Made by a program: the position numbers and the translations under genes. Of a stretch of DNA of 64,000 nt, positions 10,871 through 23,206 are shown in pieces. Positions within the stretch are counted from its first letter, which is position 1, and every line of letters starts with the position of its first letter. This stretch comes from Euglena gracilis. Taxonomy: Eukaryota; Euglenida; Euglenophyceae; Euglenales. Under the pieces are notes generated by a model. That model did no database searches and was not told the origin of the DNA. It saw only the letters and a program-made list of their open reading frames with translations. The DNA lies in the NCBI GenBank assembly GCA_039621445.1, contig CP154957.1:38224654-38288653 (forward strand), written 5' to 3'.

Positions 10871-12574
10871 TACTTATTTGAAAGATGTCGTCTTGCCTGC
10901 CCCTTTGTTGGGGCATCATGATACTGATTCTTTTTACGTTATTGTCCATAATTGTCATCCATCCTTCAGGCTCTCCGTACAAAATCAAAATGATGGGGTC
11001 TTGAGTTGATTGTCTGAGTGGCAGGATCTTCCCAACCACAACTCAATTGAGATTGGGATAATTATGTGTTTACACTTCATCACATCTCTTCATGATCCCA
11101 CCCTTTTACACTCATACTTTTGGGACCTCCTGCCAAACTTGCTGGCAATTTCCAATGCTTTAGACCTCTGCCAAACATCGCTGGCTCCTCGATTGGCTGC
11201 AAATTTCTGGAATTTCATTGCAGATTCATTGATACTTGGCAATCAAAAAGAAACCTGCAAGCAGACTTCTTTTTACCAACCCAGGGGGTGCCTTGTGTTA
11301 TGGGGTGCCTGCCCATAGCAAGCACCCCCCAAAGCAAAAAAAAGCAGTTTGATGGGGAGGTTTGAGCTTGCAATGCCCGCAGTTCTCCTTTCTTTATCCT
11401 TTCTTGCTTACGGTTCAGATGCATTCAAAAATGCATAACCTTCTTCTGTATCACGACGTTTTTGTGTACCTTTTGGTTCCTTGATTGAAGTGTTTCGTGG
11501 TGCTAGTGTTGATGTTTCTTGCGTTGATGCTCGAGTTCTTTCCATTTTCTTTCTATGGGGTTGTGTGGGTTAGGCGGTCGAGGCAACATGTTAGTTTTTG
11601 ACAGGCAACGCTACACATGAACTGCTTTTTTTTGATCCTTTGGGTCACACATTTTGACAATCTTGGCTCCCAATCTAATGCAATTCCTAATTAATTGCAC
11701 CCCCCCCTTGTCCTTGACACGGCTGGTCCATGACACACCCCGGGATCAACTGCATTTTTCACATGCCCAGAATGCCGTTTTCTTTTCTGGTGCAGTGTAT
11801 CACAAGGCATGTCCATGACACCCCTCCCCCCTGTCAACCCCATGGCACTTTCCCCGTACTTTAACATGGCCAGGATAAAGGGGAAGACTGACCATTTTTG
11901 GCTCCTGGGATCCGGGATTCCCTCCATCTGTGGGTGGGTCATTGGGGGGGGGCAGACTTCTTTTTAAGGGAGGTTGCACCTTTTTAAAGCAGGCAGACCC
12001 CCCCCCCCGGGGACCAGGCAGGGGTTGGGTTTTGGGTGGGCTGTGCCGAAGCCCACCCCCCGGCTCTGGGGAAAGTGCTGGGGACCCGAAAAAGGCCAGC
12101 TTCAAGGGAAAATTGCCTTGGTCATCAAGCACTGAGGCCCCACCAACTTGCTTTAATTGCTTTACTTTTGAGCCCACATCAGCAGTTAAAAATCATGTTT
12201 TCCACTATTTTCTTTCAAAAAATTGCATAATGATGCTGCTTTGTATGAGAATCAAAATTATCAAAATCCAGTTGTGGATATTCTTTTTTCCTCAATGTGT
12301 GAGTACTGTGTACTGTGTACAAAGTGTGCATGTACAACAACAACACTGCCGTTGCCGTTGCACACAAATTCTCCTTGATCATTCTCCTTTGATATTCTTC
12401 TGTTGTGTTCCAGTAGGTTGGCGGAGTGCCCAACACGTTCAAATAAGTGGATGGGTGAGAGGAAACAAAAAAAACACATGAGTCCCAAAAACTTGGAAAA
12501 AATCCAGAGTTTCCAGGAAGCTGTCCCAAATATGTGACACAGGATTCCAAAAATGTTTTTAAATAAACTAAATA
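10871..12574. other. No gene seen; MITE end fragments
   Basis: No protein domain is recognisable. Two sequences resembling the left ends of families C and D occur: CAGACTTCTTTTTACCAACC near 11265 and CAGACTTCTTTTTAAGGG near 11951. Neither has a clear partner end, so they are probably truncated copies. Confidence 0.5.
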
Positions 12575-12650
12575 TAATGCATAAGTGTATGTATATGTAT
12601 ATGTATATGCATGTATACGTATATGTATAAATAATGTATAAACATTTGTA
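12575..12650 (+). repeat. (TGTATA)n microsatellite
   Basis: Imperfect ATGTAT/ACGTAT hexamer repeats. Confidence 0.9.
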
Positions 12651-13204
12651 TTCAAATATAAATGTTTCAATTTCCAAAAAAAAATGGAAATGCTCAAAAA
12701 CCCAAAATATTTTCAAACTGGTTCCAAAAAATTTGACCACTAACTCCAAAAATAGCAAAATGTACTGATTATTGTGAATCTTAGGTGTAATTGCTTTTCA
12801 TGTGAAGAACAATCACCCCCTACAAAAATAAATCCCCTCAAAAAGCAACACCCCCCGGGGTGATTGAGCATAGATAAAAAAAATAACCTCTCCCTCGGCA
12901 CAAAGTGCCGGGAGGGTAGGAAAAAAAAACTCTGAAAAATGGCTGAAACCTCCATTTTGCGCAAAAAAAACGATGCAAATTCTGAAAATTTTTTTGGATT
13001 TTTTGAGACCTCCACGCTAAAACAGGCACAATCTCAATTTATACCAATAAACACATGGTGTGAAGCACCAGAGGAAATTTTTTGTGTTTTTGGACCCCAA
13101 AAAATTCTGACCCTTCCAGGAGGTGAAATTGTTGGAAACTTGTTTTGCAAGGTCAGCATGCCCACCTCAATTATTTTGATCATCTAAATCTTGGGGCTAG
13201 ATAG

Positions 13205-13345
13205 GTGCAACAGTTTTTGGGCCAACTTATTGCCACATCTTGGGACCACATCTTGGGCGGGTTTGGTGCAACAGTTTTGGGACAGTTTTGGTGCCACACC
13301 TTGGGGCACTTTGGTGTCACTGTTTTGGCCAATTCGGTGCCACGG
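13205..13345 (+). repeat. Degenerate minisatellite
   Basis: Four or more loose units of about 30-40 bases containing GTGCAACAGTTTTGG, TGGTGCCACACCTTGGG and related words. The flanking 12650-13205 and 13345-13740 show no gene. Confidence 0.65.
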
Positions 13346-14039
13346 AAAAAAATGAACTATGGTTGGATAAGGCATTCCAAGAACTTCACTTTTTGGTCCT
13401 TAGACATTTCCTTTGATTTTTGCTTCATTTTCGAGATATTTTGCAAAAAAAAACTTTTTCATTTTTTAACCCCCCCCCAAACGACCCAAAAACACTCCAA
13501 AATGGCCGCTTTGGGCCGCGAAAATGAGCAAAAACACAGGTCAGGTATGTCAGTAGCCAAAACGGCAAGCGGGGGGCGACAGAGGGTCTCCAGGGGTGCA
13601 TTTGGTCTGGCAGACACTTTCGGAAATAATGTGCCTTTTCTCGACATAATTTTGAAAAATCAGCTGTTGACCAAAAATCTCAGCCGGCAAAATGGCAGTC
13701 AAAACCAGGGGGAGGATGACTAGTCTTATCCGGCTGAGACCCTTGTCAGCTGAATAACTTTGGCGTGAATGAGGCCCACCCCTGGGCTTCAGGAATTCAA
13801 CTAAATTCCTTGGTTTCCCAGCCTCACCAGTTCAAGTGACTGACACTTTAATCCAGCATCTAAAGCCAAAAGCCAGGCTTGTGTTGCATAGAGTGCAATG
13901 ACATTAATTCCTGGGTTTGGTGGACTGAGATTCCACACCATGTTTGCCCCATAAAAAAGCTTTGGAACCAAAATCTTGGAAAACATGGGGCGTTCTGGGA
14001 TCCACTGCAAGCCCTCCTGGGCATACCATTGCTTAGCGA

Positions 14040-14310
14040 CCCGGGGGGGGGGGGTCACTTTCCACTCTGAAAAAGCCAGTCAGTCACTTTTTCCGAAAAA
14101 ACCAGTCAGTCACTTTACCCCCCCCCCCGGAGGGATCGGCCACTCTTCAGGAGGCAATGAAAATTTGCCAAAAATCTCAAAAAAACCCAAAAAATTTCCT
14201 GCGCCTTGGGCGCCAGGCCAGCCACTTCTTCATTTTAGGGCCTACCCCACCCCCCCCCCCAGAGGGAGGGGGGCTCTTGGCCAAAAAAACCAGTCAGTTG
14301 CCATAGGACA
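14040..14310 (-). repeat. Family F repeat, inverted copy
   Basis: Relative to 33960-34200 this copy is reversed. It carries two AGTCAGTCACTTT words, C/G-run palindromes, GGCCACTC and a GCGCCTTGGGCGCC hairpin in the same order. Ends are unclear. Confidence 0.6.
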
Positions 14311-14438
14311 GGTGTTAATTGATGGTATGCTCCTGGGTCTGGCCAAAATCCCATGGATGCATGCCCACGGAATACATGGACGCAATGCCCACGGATACAT
14401 GTACATTGCATGCACAGCAGACCTTCTGCCCACAGACC

Positions 14439-15865
14439 CTCTGTTCACACCCTCAGATCAGGGGCAGGGAGATGTTCCGGTCGGCCGAAAATTTTATTCC
14501 GGTGTTTTATTCCGGTTTATTCCGGGTTATTCCGGTTTATTCCGGAATTTATTCCGGTTTATTCCGGTCAATTTCTGTTTGAATGGACTTAGGGTTTTTC
14601 GAAGCACAATTGGGCGAGGCGCTCACCTGGGCTTCAGGAATAAAGATGCATTCCTTGGTTGCCACACCCCACCAAGTGGTCACTTCGCACTTGGTGATGC
14701 AGGTCTGCACACCACAGCAGACCCCGGCCTTCCTGGGACAAGCAAGCCGATGAAAATTTGGAGCTCGCGGTTTTCTCTTGAGGCGGGTCCCTGGCACCAC
14801 TCTCTGTTTTCTTCCCAAAAATTGTCCCGCTGGGTGTCTTAGGCCCAATTGTGTCTCCCTCATTTTTGAAGCCTTGACTGTGTTCCCCAGATGGTGCTGC
14901 ACAGGCCAGGTGACTTTTGGCCCGTTTTGTTGCTTTTTTAGGCTCTGCAATATGTTTGTGAAGGTTTGCCTGCTGCGGTGTCTGCTTCGACGCAACGGCC
15001 ATGCTAATTCTGAATTTTGAAATTTGTATTTCTATTGCGCCGTGGCGCAATATAACTCATAAATTTTCATTCTACATGAGCGTGTTTTCTTTGCGGATAC
15101 GCACTGAAACACACGTTGACGCATATGCTGTAATTATTGCGCAAATGCGAAATGATCCTCCATGTTTAGAATTACAAAAAAAAAATTGCGCATTAATATT
15201 TAGAATTACAATGAAAAGCATTGTGCCAAAGCGCAAAGTTTTTTATTTTTGTAATGAAAAATTTTTGCGCTATGGCGTAACTGCGCAATGGAGTTCCCTC
15301 GTTTCATTACCCAGCGCTTTGGGGTTATGCACACTGGGCCCAGGAGCCCTGTGTCCGTACACTGTAGAGGTCCAAGACGTTATGTTCGTCCCCAGGCCCT
15401 GGGGGTAGGGAGACACTAATTCGGATTGTCTCAGACCTCGGTGTTCGATAACGTAACTTTTTTGCGAGATTGCGCGTTGGCGCAATTTTGCACTCAAAAA
15501 AAAATCAGGGACAAACATTCACTAATTGCAGACCCACAAATGGGGATAAAATCCAAACAAAAAATGCATTCAATTAGGGGGGAAAACAGCCAAAAGTAAG
15601 GTGTGCTCTTGATATTTCGTGCCGACTGTGCTACACTTGCGCTCTTTTGTTGCTCTTTTGATTTTGAAACCTGAAAATATATCAAACTTCACCTTCATTG
15701 CCTTTGTGCCTTGCAGAATTTTCAAGCCATTGGCTGGCACTTTTATTCCGGTTATTCCGGTTTATTCCGGTTTATTCCGGTTTTCGCTATTCTGGTTTAT
15801 TCCGGTTTATTCCGGACCGGAATATCTCCCTGCCCCTGCTCAGATCCAGAGAGGGTGAAACGAAC
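14439..15865. mobile_element. Element H: TTATTCCGG foldback unit
   Basis: The ends are inverted. Left is CACCCTCAGATCAGGGGCAG then GGAGATGTTCCGGTC (14448-14484). Right, read in reverse, is CACCCTCTCTGGATCTGAGC then AGGGGCAGGGAGATATTCCGG. Inside each end is an array of TTTATTCCGG units (about 14490-14570 and 15738-15818). The 1.1-kb centre holds a decayed, inverted G-type segment (14640-15490) with TTGCGC/GCGCAA palindromes. No transposase is visible. Target duplication not found. Confidence 0.65.
14640..15490 (-). repeat. Decayed partial G-type segment
   Basis: Matches G1 6800-7110 in reverse (see that entry). It also carries the TATTTCTATTGCGCCGTGGC block (15026-15080), matching 460-500 and 5300-5345, plus scattered TTGCGC/GCGCAA palindromes to 15485. 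The CTTAGGCGGCC ends are absent. Confidence 0.65.
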
Positions 15866-17136
15866 CACAAATGGCAGGGCAACTTACATTAAAATTAAGC
15901 GTAAAAGCCAAAAAATCCACAAATTGAAAGAGGTATTTCCATTCCCCAACGCCGTCAACCAGTTACTTTTGTTTAATGATGGCTTATGTGGTTGCCACAC
16001 ATTCATTTGTCAGACCTCGGGGCCCCACCTGGCTTCATCAAAACCCCCTATCCCTATGAGGCCAAGAACGTCGATGGTACTGCTTCAATATTTCTCAAAT
16101 ATTGAACCAAATATTTCTCAATCAAACATGGGTATGTTGCACAGCCCAGGGTTTTCTCAAGTCGGAGGGGACCCTGCCCCCTGGGTGGGCTCCAGCCAAG
16201 CACCTTTTTTTCCACCCAGCACCTCCCAGCTGGGTTGCAGACCCCCCCCCCCCGGGGTCCGCTGAAATAAAGTTCGGACCAGCCCGGCGAAGCCGGGCTG
16301 GACCGAAACATCATCGGCGCAAAGCGCCAAAATTTTTGGGGAAACGGGGCTAAAAATGACCGAAAATGGCCTTTTTGGGTGGTTTTTGGGATTTTTCCAC
16401 CTGACTCTGGCTGAAAAATGCTAACCCAGCTGGAGTTGGGCTTTTTGGGGGGGCATTTTTGGGGCACCCGCCAGGTCCAGCTGCCACCCTATGTCCCCCA
16501 TCCCCGAGCCGTTTCCCCCGTACTTTTTCCATTGGGCCGTAAAGGGTCCTGGGGACAGGGGAGCATGGTAGTTTTGCGCATTTTCTCCAAAAATGTGCAT
16601 TTTTCGCTTTTGTATGTTCTTTTTTGCGCCAGCACGGCATTCCCCTCCCATGTCCCCATGACCCCCCCGGGAGCACCCTCTTCCTGTGACCCCCACCATA
16701 TGCGTGCTTTAGAGAAAATGTGTGCTTTTGACACACGCTGTTTTAGCACAAAAGCCGGTCACAAAGGGCAGCAAGCGTTCATGTGATGATCAACTGTTGC
16801 AGCTGCCACAAGATGAGGACTTCCTCCCCTTCCCGAAAATACCCCCCCCCTCATGCTTTGGCAGTCCAAGGTAGCCAGATCCCCCATCCTGGACGGTGCC
16901 AGTTTGGGGGGGGGAGGTCGGTGGGGGGACGCACCATGGCGCACTGTGGCGCGAGGGGAGGAGGGGGCAAATGCCTTCAACAAACGGCGTGCCCAGCCTG
17001 TTTTAGTTGTATTGTGTAAACAAACAAAACCTCTCAAAATGAAAAGCCACTTTCCAATTCTCGTCCGATTTGTTGCTTAAAGCACGCAGTCGGAGGTGCG
17101 AGTTCTTGACGATGCTCAAATTGTATGCACAAGATT
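15866..17136. other. No gene seen; GC hairpin
   Basis: Contains a perfect hairpin CCAGCCCGGC-GAA-GCCGGGCTGG near 16282-16304. A region at 16490-16560 shares GGCCGTAAAGGGTCC and GAGCCGTTTCCC-like words with the CCATGCCCC MITE family. Short frames only. Confidence 0.5.
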
Positions 17137-17206
17137 CCTGTCTCGAGACATTGTTTCGGGGAGGGTACGGGTGGGCGGTGTAGGTGGTCCCTGTCTCGAG
17201 ACATTG
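17137..17206 (+). repeat. CCTGTCTCGAGACATTG direct repeat
   Basis: The 17-base word CCTGTCTCGAGACATTG, with the perfect palindrome TGTCTCGAGACA at its core, occurs at about 17138 and 17190. The spacer is G-rich. Confidence 0.8.
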
Positions 17207-19164
17207 CAACAAGAAAGCGTACGGGCAAACAATGTTAATGAATTTGAGTCGACCCTGGCGGGGGGCCTTGTGGGGGCTATGGCAGGGGTTAACTTAAGGA
17301 CCCTGGGGGTCCTGCGGGCCGGCTGGAAAAGGTGCTTGTTGGGAAAAAGTGCTGGCTGGACCCCCCCCCGGGGGTCCAAGGAGATCGTCGAACCCTAGGT
17401 CCCCCAAACACCCCAAAAGATGGTATTTTTTGGCTTTTTTTGGATGTTTGCAAAGAATGAAATTCAAGCACATTTTTGAAAACATCAAAAAAACGTCCAT
17501 TTTGGACCACTTTTTTTATAAAAAGTGCTTTGCCAGCCAGCCATCCCCGTCCAGGAAGGGGGGGATGCTGTGCAAAATGTGAAAAAGCACAACAAAGCAC
17601 AAAATGCAACAATCCCTCAAAAATTTGAAATCATGTGGAAATACGAGTACAAAAAAAGCACAAACATGCAAAGACCGGCAAAATACCAGTATGCTGAAAC
17701 AATTTAAAAAAAAAAATAAAATAAAATACACCAAAAACTGGCAAAGAATGCACAAAAATGCAGATATTTGGAGCACAAAAAAAAAATGTGAGAAAATGTG
17801 CTGTGATCCAGAAGCATAGCCTCGCACTTCACCTTTTGTCAACTTTTTTGACATTCAAAAAAAACATCATTTGATGATAATCTCTGGAAATGAAATGCTT
17901 GAAGTCATTCATTTCCCAGCAAATCGTCAGACACAGGCGAACCTCGATTGCATAATGCAACACTGACGCAGCTGGAGATATCTTCAGATCCTCTGTCTCA
18001 GTAATTGTGGGTGTCAGCCAGCCTTCCTTCGAGTTCCAAGGACACCGCAGCATGTGGTTTGTGAGAATCTTCCCAAAAACTAACTTGTCTGGCTGCGGGG
18101 AAATCAGGAAAGGTTCGTTGATGAACATAAATTGTGATAACCCACCAAACTTCAAAGTTCAAAGGGGAACGAGAGTCCAACGACAATTTCCCATCTAAAG
18201 AATAAACTGAGCACCCTCACCCCCCATTCCCTCCCCAATAGCATATTGGCCTCCAAAAAAAGCACCAAATTTTCCGGTATGAACTGACTCCCACCCCAGG
18301 AACTTGATCCCCTGTGGTCTGCCGCATCTGTTGATACCCGAAATTAACCCTAATTTGCGAGCTCGAGTAACCCAAATTTGACTTGGCACAAATCCAAAAA
18401 AAAAAGGTCCATAAAACAAAGTCTACTGCCAGCCCAAACTGCCCAAGGCCACCAATTTGTCCAAAAAAACCAATAGAAGAATTCAAGCCCGCACAACGAC
18501 CTATTCAACAATACTGGCTATCCCAATAACTCCGCGGCTCAAAGATATGCCCAAAATCCGCAGCCTCATTTTTCGATGTTTTTGGTCTGGTTTGGCAAAA
18601 AAAAAAACCCACAAATTTCAAAAATATCTCAAAAACGAAGCAAAATCAAAGAAAATGTTTTATGACGCCCTATCTAACTGAATTTTTTCCCGTAATTCCC
18701 CACTTGGCCCGAGAAACGGCCATTTCTTGTGTCCATTTTGGGGGCCCAGAAAATCAACAAATACCAAAATACCTCAAAAACTGAAGCAAACTCAAGCAAA
18801 ATGTCCGGAGCCCACTATGGGAGGGTGTCCCCATGACCCCCCCAGTGCCCCCCCCCTGTGACCCCCCCCCCCTGTGACCTGGGTTTGAGACCCCAAAAAT
18901 GAACTTGAAGCGGTTGATTATCCCCAAAAATTACCGAAGTGTGAGAAATGAAGGGGAGGGGTACTCGACCCCCCTGATTGTCCCTCCCCCCAAAAATGAC
19001 TGATGCGGGTCACAAAAAATGATTCATCAACCCAAAAATGATCTCAAAACAATTTGAGTTTCTTCCAATGTTGTTTCATTGATCCATCGCTCTCCCAACA
19101 CAAAAGCCAAAAAAAGTCATTTCACAGTTTTTTTAAAAACAGGGCTGGAATCAGGGTTTCTTTA
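17207..19164. other. No gene seen
   Basis: A-rich stretch at 17560-17800, then mixed sequence, then C-runs with GTGACCCCC words near 18825-18885. Frames are short and unrecognised. Confidence 0.5.
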
Positions 19165-19738
19165 AAGACCAGGGGGGGGGGGGAGGGTCCCTCCCCACCG
19201 GGTCCCGGTCTGGGCCTGGGGGGGGGGGGTCCTGGGGGGGTGCGTACCTGGGGTACAACCCCCCCAGTACCTGTTGTACCTGTACAGGTCCTGGGGGGGG
19301 TACACGCAGGTACTGGGGGGGGTACGTACCCCCCCACACCGGCGCTGGCAAGGCCCATGTCTAAATAGGTACGTACCCCCCCAGTACCTGTTGTACCTGT
19401 GCAGGTACACGCAGGTCCTGGGGGGGTACACGCAGGTCCTGGGGGGGTACACGCAGGTCCTGGGGGGGTACAAGCAGGTCCTGGGGGGGTACGTACCCCC
19501 CACACCGGCACCGACAAGGCCCATGTCTAAATAGGTACGTACCCACCCCAGTACCTGTTGTACCTGTCCAGGTCCTGGGGGGGGGGGGTGCACGCAGGTC
19601 CTGGGGGGGGGGGGGGGCACACGGAGGTCCTGGGGGGTACATACCCCCCACACCGGCGCCGACGAGGCCTATGTCTAAACAGGTACGTACCCCCCCAGTA
19701 CCTGTTGTACCTATACAGGTACACGCAGGTCCTGGGGG
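19165..19738 (+). repeat. GTAC-rich higher-order tandem array
   Basis: The block GGTACGTACCCCCCCAGTAC then CTGTTGTACCTG recurs at about 19371, 19533 and 19681, a 150-160-base higher-order unit. The unit also carries ACCGGCGCYGRCAAGGC and CATGTCTAAATAGG. Nested inside is a perfect-looking 21-base run TACACGCAGGTCCTGGGGGG (plus one G) repeated four times at about 19407-19490. Reading frames on both strands are repetitive Pro/Gly/Thr translations and are not genes. Confidence 0.9.
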
Positions 19739-20344
19739 GGGATACACAATTGTTGGAGGGAACAAAATCCCTTGTGTTTCCAGTCGTTTTGGGGGCCAAA
19801 TCCCTTCTGTTTCCAAGTCGTTTTGGGGGGGGCAAATCCCCTTTGTTGCTCAATTGTTGGAGGGCCCCAAAATAACAAAATCCCTTGTGTTGCCAAGTCG
19901 TTTTGGGGGGCAAATCCCTTCTGTTTCCAAGTTATTTTGGGGGACAAATCCCTTTTGTTGTCCAACTGCTCGAGGGCCCCAAAATATCAAAATCCCTTGT
20001 GTTTCCAAGTCGTTTTGGGGGGCTAATCCCCTTTGTTGCTCAATTGTTGGAGGGCCCCCAAAATAACAAAATCCCTTGTGTTGCCAAGTCGTTTTGGGGG
20101 GCAAAACCCCCAAGTCATTTTGGGGGGCAAATCCCTTTTGCTGCTCAATTGTTGGAGGGCCCCAAAATAACAAAATCCCTTGTGTTACCAAATCGTTTTG
20201 GGGGGCAAATCCCTTCTGTTTCCAAGTCATTTTGGGTGGCAAATCCCTTTTGTTGCACAATTGTTGGAGGGCCCCAAAATAACAAAATGCCTTGTGTTGC
20301 CAGCAAAATCCCTTCTGTTTCCAAGTCGTTTTGTTGTGTATCCC
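19739..20344. mobile_element. Nested array bounded by GGGATACACAA
   Basis: An 11-base inverted repeat GGGATACACAA (19739-19749) / TTGTGTATCCC (20334-20344) brackets about six imperfect 80-120-base units. The units contain CAATTGTTGGAGGGCCCC, AAAATCCCTTGTGTT, CCAAGTCGTTTTGGGGGG and GCAAATCCCTT. The surrounding GTAC array stops at the left edge and resumes at the right edge, so this block looks inserted. Confidence 0.75.
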
Positions 20345-20582
20345 TGTGCCTGTACAGGTACACGCAGGTCCTGGGGTACGTACCAGGTACGTACCAGTAC
20401 CTATCGTGTCAGGTCCTGGGGGGTACGTACCAGGTACGTACCCCCCCAGTACCTATTGTGTACCTGCTTGTACCTGCACAGGTACACGCAGGTCCTGGGG
20501 GGGTACGTACCTGTTTAGACATAGGCCTTGTCGGCGCCGGTGTGGTGGGGGTTGTACCTGGTACGTACCCCCCCCCCAGGTC
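20345..20582. repeat. GTAC array, resumed with an inverted subunit
   Basis: The words TGTACAGGTACACGCAGGTC and CCTGGGGGGTACGTACC return. The CATGTCTAAATAGG/GGCGCCGG subunit now reads in reverse (GTTTAGACATAGGCC then TTGTCGGCGCCGG, about 20514-20545). The whole 19.2-20.6 kb block is therefore partly a large inverted repeat. Confidence 0.8.
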
Positions 20583-20639
20583 GACAGAAATAGCCAATGA
20601 AGTGCATTGCCCCCTCCCTTTTTCGAAGGACTTTTGACT

Positions 20640-20745
20640 ATAGGTCGGGCCGACCTGGTCGGCCAGACCTGTTTGTTCTTCCGACCATATGGTCGGCCCG
20701 ACCAATTGGAGGTCGGACCGACCATATGGTCGGTAGAAGCGACCT
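20640..20745. repeat. GGTCGGSCCGACC palindrome cluster
   Basis: Four interlaced palindromes: GGTCGGGCCGACC, ACCATATGGT, GGTCGGCCCGACC and GGTCGGACCGACC. The same word returns at 57316-57365, 59163-59235 and 59736-59815. Confidence 0.9.
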
Positions 20746-20881
20746 CCATGATTTTCCATTTCAGAAGCATACAAACCCTTGGCCAAACCCTGTGGAACAC
20801 ACAGAGGAGCTATGCAATCTACCATACACCTAAGTTTATCAGGGTGCGCATTGCGGCCAGAAAATAGGTTTTAACCCAATA

Positions 20882-21182
20882 CCATGCCCCCCCTTACTGT
20901 TCCCGTCCTGTGGCCCCCTTTTGGGTCCATGGGAACAGTAAGGGCCCCTTCCTGTTCCCATGGGCCATGAAGCTTTTTGGGTTCACATGCTTGAAAATTG
21001 CACCTCAACAACATCCATTTTCGCATTGGTTTGGACTTTGATAAGGTTGAGAACAGCTAAAACCGACCAAAAAATTCACTTTTTCTTTCTTGTTCTAAGA
21101 ATCCTTTGCAGAAAGTGCCCTGACACTGTTCCCGTCCCCCCCATGGGAACAGTAAGGGGGGGAAAAGTAAGGGGGGGCATGG
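20882..21182. mobile_element. TA-type MITE, CCATGCCCC family, copy 2
   Basis: Flanked by TA (20880-20881, 21183-21184). The left end is CCATGCCCCCCCTTACTG and the right end is its inverse, ...AAGTAAGGGGGGGCATGG. ACTGTTCCC/GGGAACAGT words sit inside both ends. The core (20994-21130) is shared in direct orientation with 32621-32760, which has lost these ends. Confidence 0.75.
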
Positions 21183-21656
21183 TATGTTGTGCATCAACTC
21201 AAACTTGCCTTCTTGCCTTTGAGGAAATTTTTACAAGATGGGCCGACTCGGGCGTGAAGCCAGTGTCTGGGAGATATCTCAGGGCAAATAAACTGAGCGT
21301 AATAAATGGTCGAAAAATCCGTGTGAATGGAGAAGAGCCAAAAAAAAAAACTGGGCTGGGGGCGGCGCATTGATGGCAATGGTTGTAACCTGGCCCTTCA
21401 TTACAGCTGACGCCCGTATTCTTGAGTCAAGAATGACAAAATCTTTGAGATGAATTGAACTCGATTCGGATTTTTTTGACAAAATTTTAGGAAAATTTTG
21501 ACCGATTCCAGAAATATTTTGACAAATCTTTTGGAGCGTTCTGGACAAAACCTTTGATCCATTGTGGGCGCGATTTTTGGGCATCTGATTTTTCTGGGGG
21601 GGGGGGCATTTGTCACTGGTGGAATGGCAGGAAGAGTCACGTTCATTGTGCTACAG

Positions 21657-22107
21657 GATGTTACAGCTAACGGCGCGAGAATTGGCCTGAGCTGGCAGGA
21701 TATTTGGCCCTCCCCCTTATCATTTTGGCCCATGGGCTCAAATGATTTGGCCCGAGGTGGCAAATATTTTGGCCCCAGGTTGGCAATATATTTGGCCCCT
21801 GCAGCCCTAAAGTTTGGCCACATCCTGTTTGCCACCCACAGATTGCACAGGCATTATAAAACAGAAAAGGGCACTGGAGGGAAAAAATAGCCTAATATTA
21901 GAATAAATTTATGCTAAGTATTGGGGCCAGAATTTTTTATGCAGGGCCAAAATTTTTAATTCCGAGGGCCAAAATTCTAAGGCCGGGGGCCAAAATTCTC
22001 AGGGCGGGGGCAAATATATTGCTGAGCTGGGGCCAAAATTTTAACCTTGGGGGCCAAAATTTTAGGTCCCTGGGCCAAAATTGCCGCCAATTAGCTGTAA
22101 TCTTAAA
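21657..22107. mobile_element. Foldback unit of GGCCAAAATTT words
   Basis: Ends GTTACAGCTAAC and TTAGCTGTAATC are inverse. The left half holds degenerate ATTTTGGCCC units. The right half holds at least nine GGGGGCCAAAATTTT-type units in opposite orientation, so the strands can pair over most of the 450 bases. No gene. Confidence 0.7.
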
Positions 22108-22110
22108 ATA

Positions 22111-22785
22111 GACTACACCAACGAAGAATGCGAAATGGTAGATAGAACTGATTGGATGGAATGCAGGAGTTATGTTATGTTGGACTTATGTATTGTTGTA
22201 TTCCTATGAAGCCACAGGAGATAGGTGGGCATGTGTGATTGAATCGCACTGACACCCGCTGCAAGTGGTTTTCAGTTTATTTTGAGCTCAGAGGATGCAC
22301 ATGGGTATATATCTTTCATGCCACGCAGAGATGGCCACACCAAATCTGCGTTTCAAGCAAGGGATGACTTCCATGTGCCAGTGATGATTTGCTTCCTCCC
22401 CCTTCGGCACACAAACACTTGCAGAAAGACCGCCCATAACGTAAAATAAATTTTGTGCCTTTTTGTACGAATTGCCAGTGTGAGGACAGATGACTTGACT
22501 GAACAGTGTGGTGTGCAAATATGTCCAACAATTTGTTCTGTTTCACACAAACATCCAAGAATCTTTTCCAGGTGAAACCGTCACCAAAATGCAGGCGATA
22601 CAACTGAGTACTCCCAAAGGCAAAGGCAAAGGCTGGGCATTAAATGGCCAATTAGGAGGGGGTTAGCGGTTACCCTCCCCCAATTGTTCCCCCCCCCAAT
22701 TGGCCAAAAGGGGGGGGGTGTTGGTATGTATATGCAATTAAAAAAAAACTATGCAAAAACAAGCACCACAACACCAAGCGTCCAC
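22111..22785. other. No gene seen
   Basis: Single-copy-looking sequence. Short frames only, no domain recognised. Confidence 0.5.
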
Positions 22786-22848
22786 AGACACCGGTTCGGG
22801 CGTGAAGTCAGAGCCCCCGATACGCAGTTTCAAAAACTGTGTCCCAGA

Positions 22849-23150
22849 CAGGCTGCTTTTTACCAACCCGGGGGGGGGGGAGGGGGGTCCAGAGTGCCCA
22901 TGAGTGCCTGCCCAGGCAGGCACTACCCCCCCCCGGGGGGGGGGGTCGGATTTCGGCCTGTGCCCAGGCACATTCCTTTGAAAAACGGCCATTTTTGGCT
23001 CCCCGGCGCCTTTGGCGCCGGGGTTGTGGTAGGGCACTTTTGGCCGTGTGCCCCCCCCCCTGGGGGGTCGGATTTGGAGTGCCTTGGAGTGCCTGCCCAG
23101 GCAGGCACCCCCCCCCGGGTGGGGTCGGCACCCCACTAAAATACGGCCTG
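22849..23150 (+). mobile_element. hAT-type MITE, family D copy 2
   Basis: Starts CAGGCTGCTTTTTACC and ends ...AATACGGCCTG. It is flanked by a perfect 8-base duplication GTCCCAGA (22841-22848, 23151-23158). It aligns along its length with 1340-1608, including the GCCTGCCCAGGCAGGCACTA palindrome and CCCCGGCGCCTTTGGCGCCG hairpin. The host sequence carries the word CACCGGTTCGGGCGTGAA on both sides of the insertion. Confidence 0.9.
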
Positions 23151-23206
23151 GTCCCAGACACCGGTTCGGGCGTGAACCCGGTGCATAAGACACAGTTCTT
23201 GATACA

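Noticed and set aside
19165-20582. CRISPR-like appearance of repeats and spacers
   Set aside because: Spacers are themselves repeated, unit lengths vary, there are no cas genes, and the context is eukaryotic.
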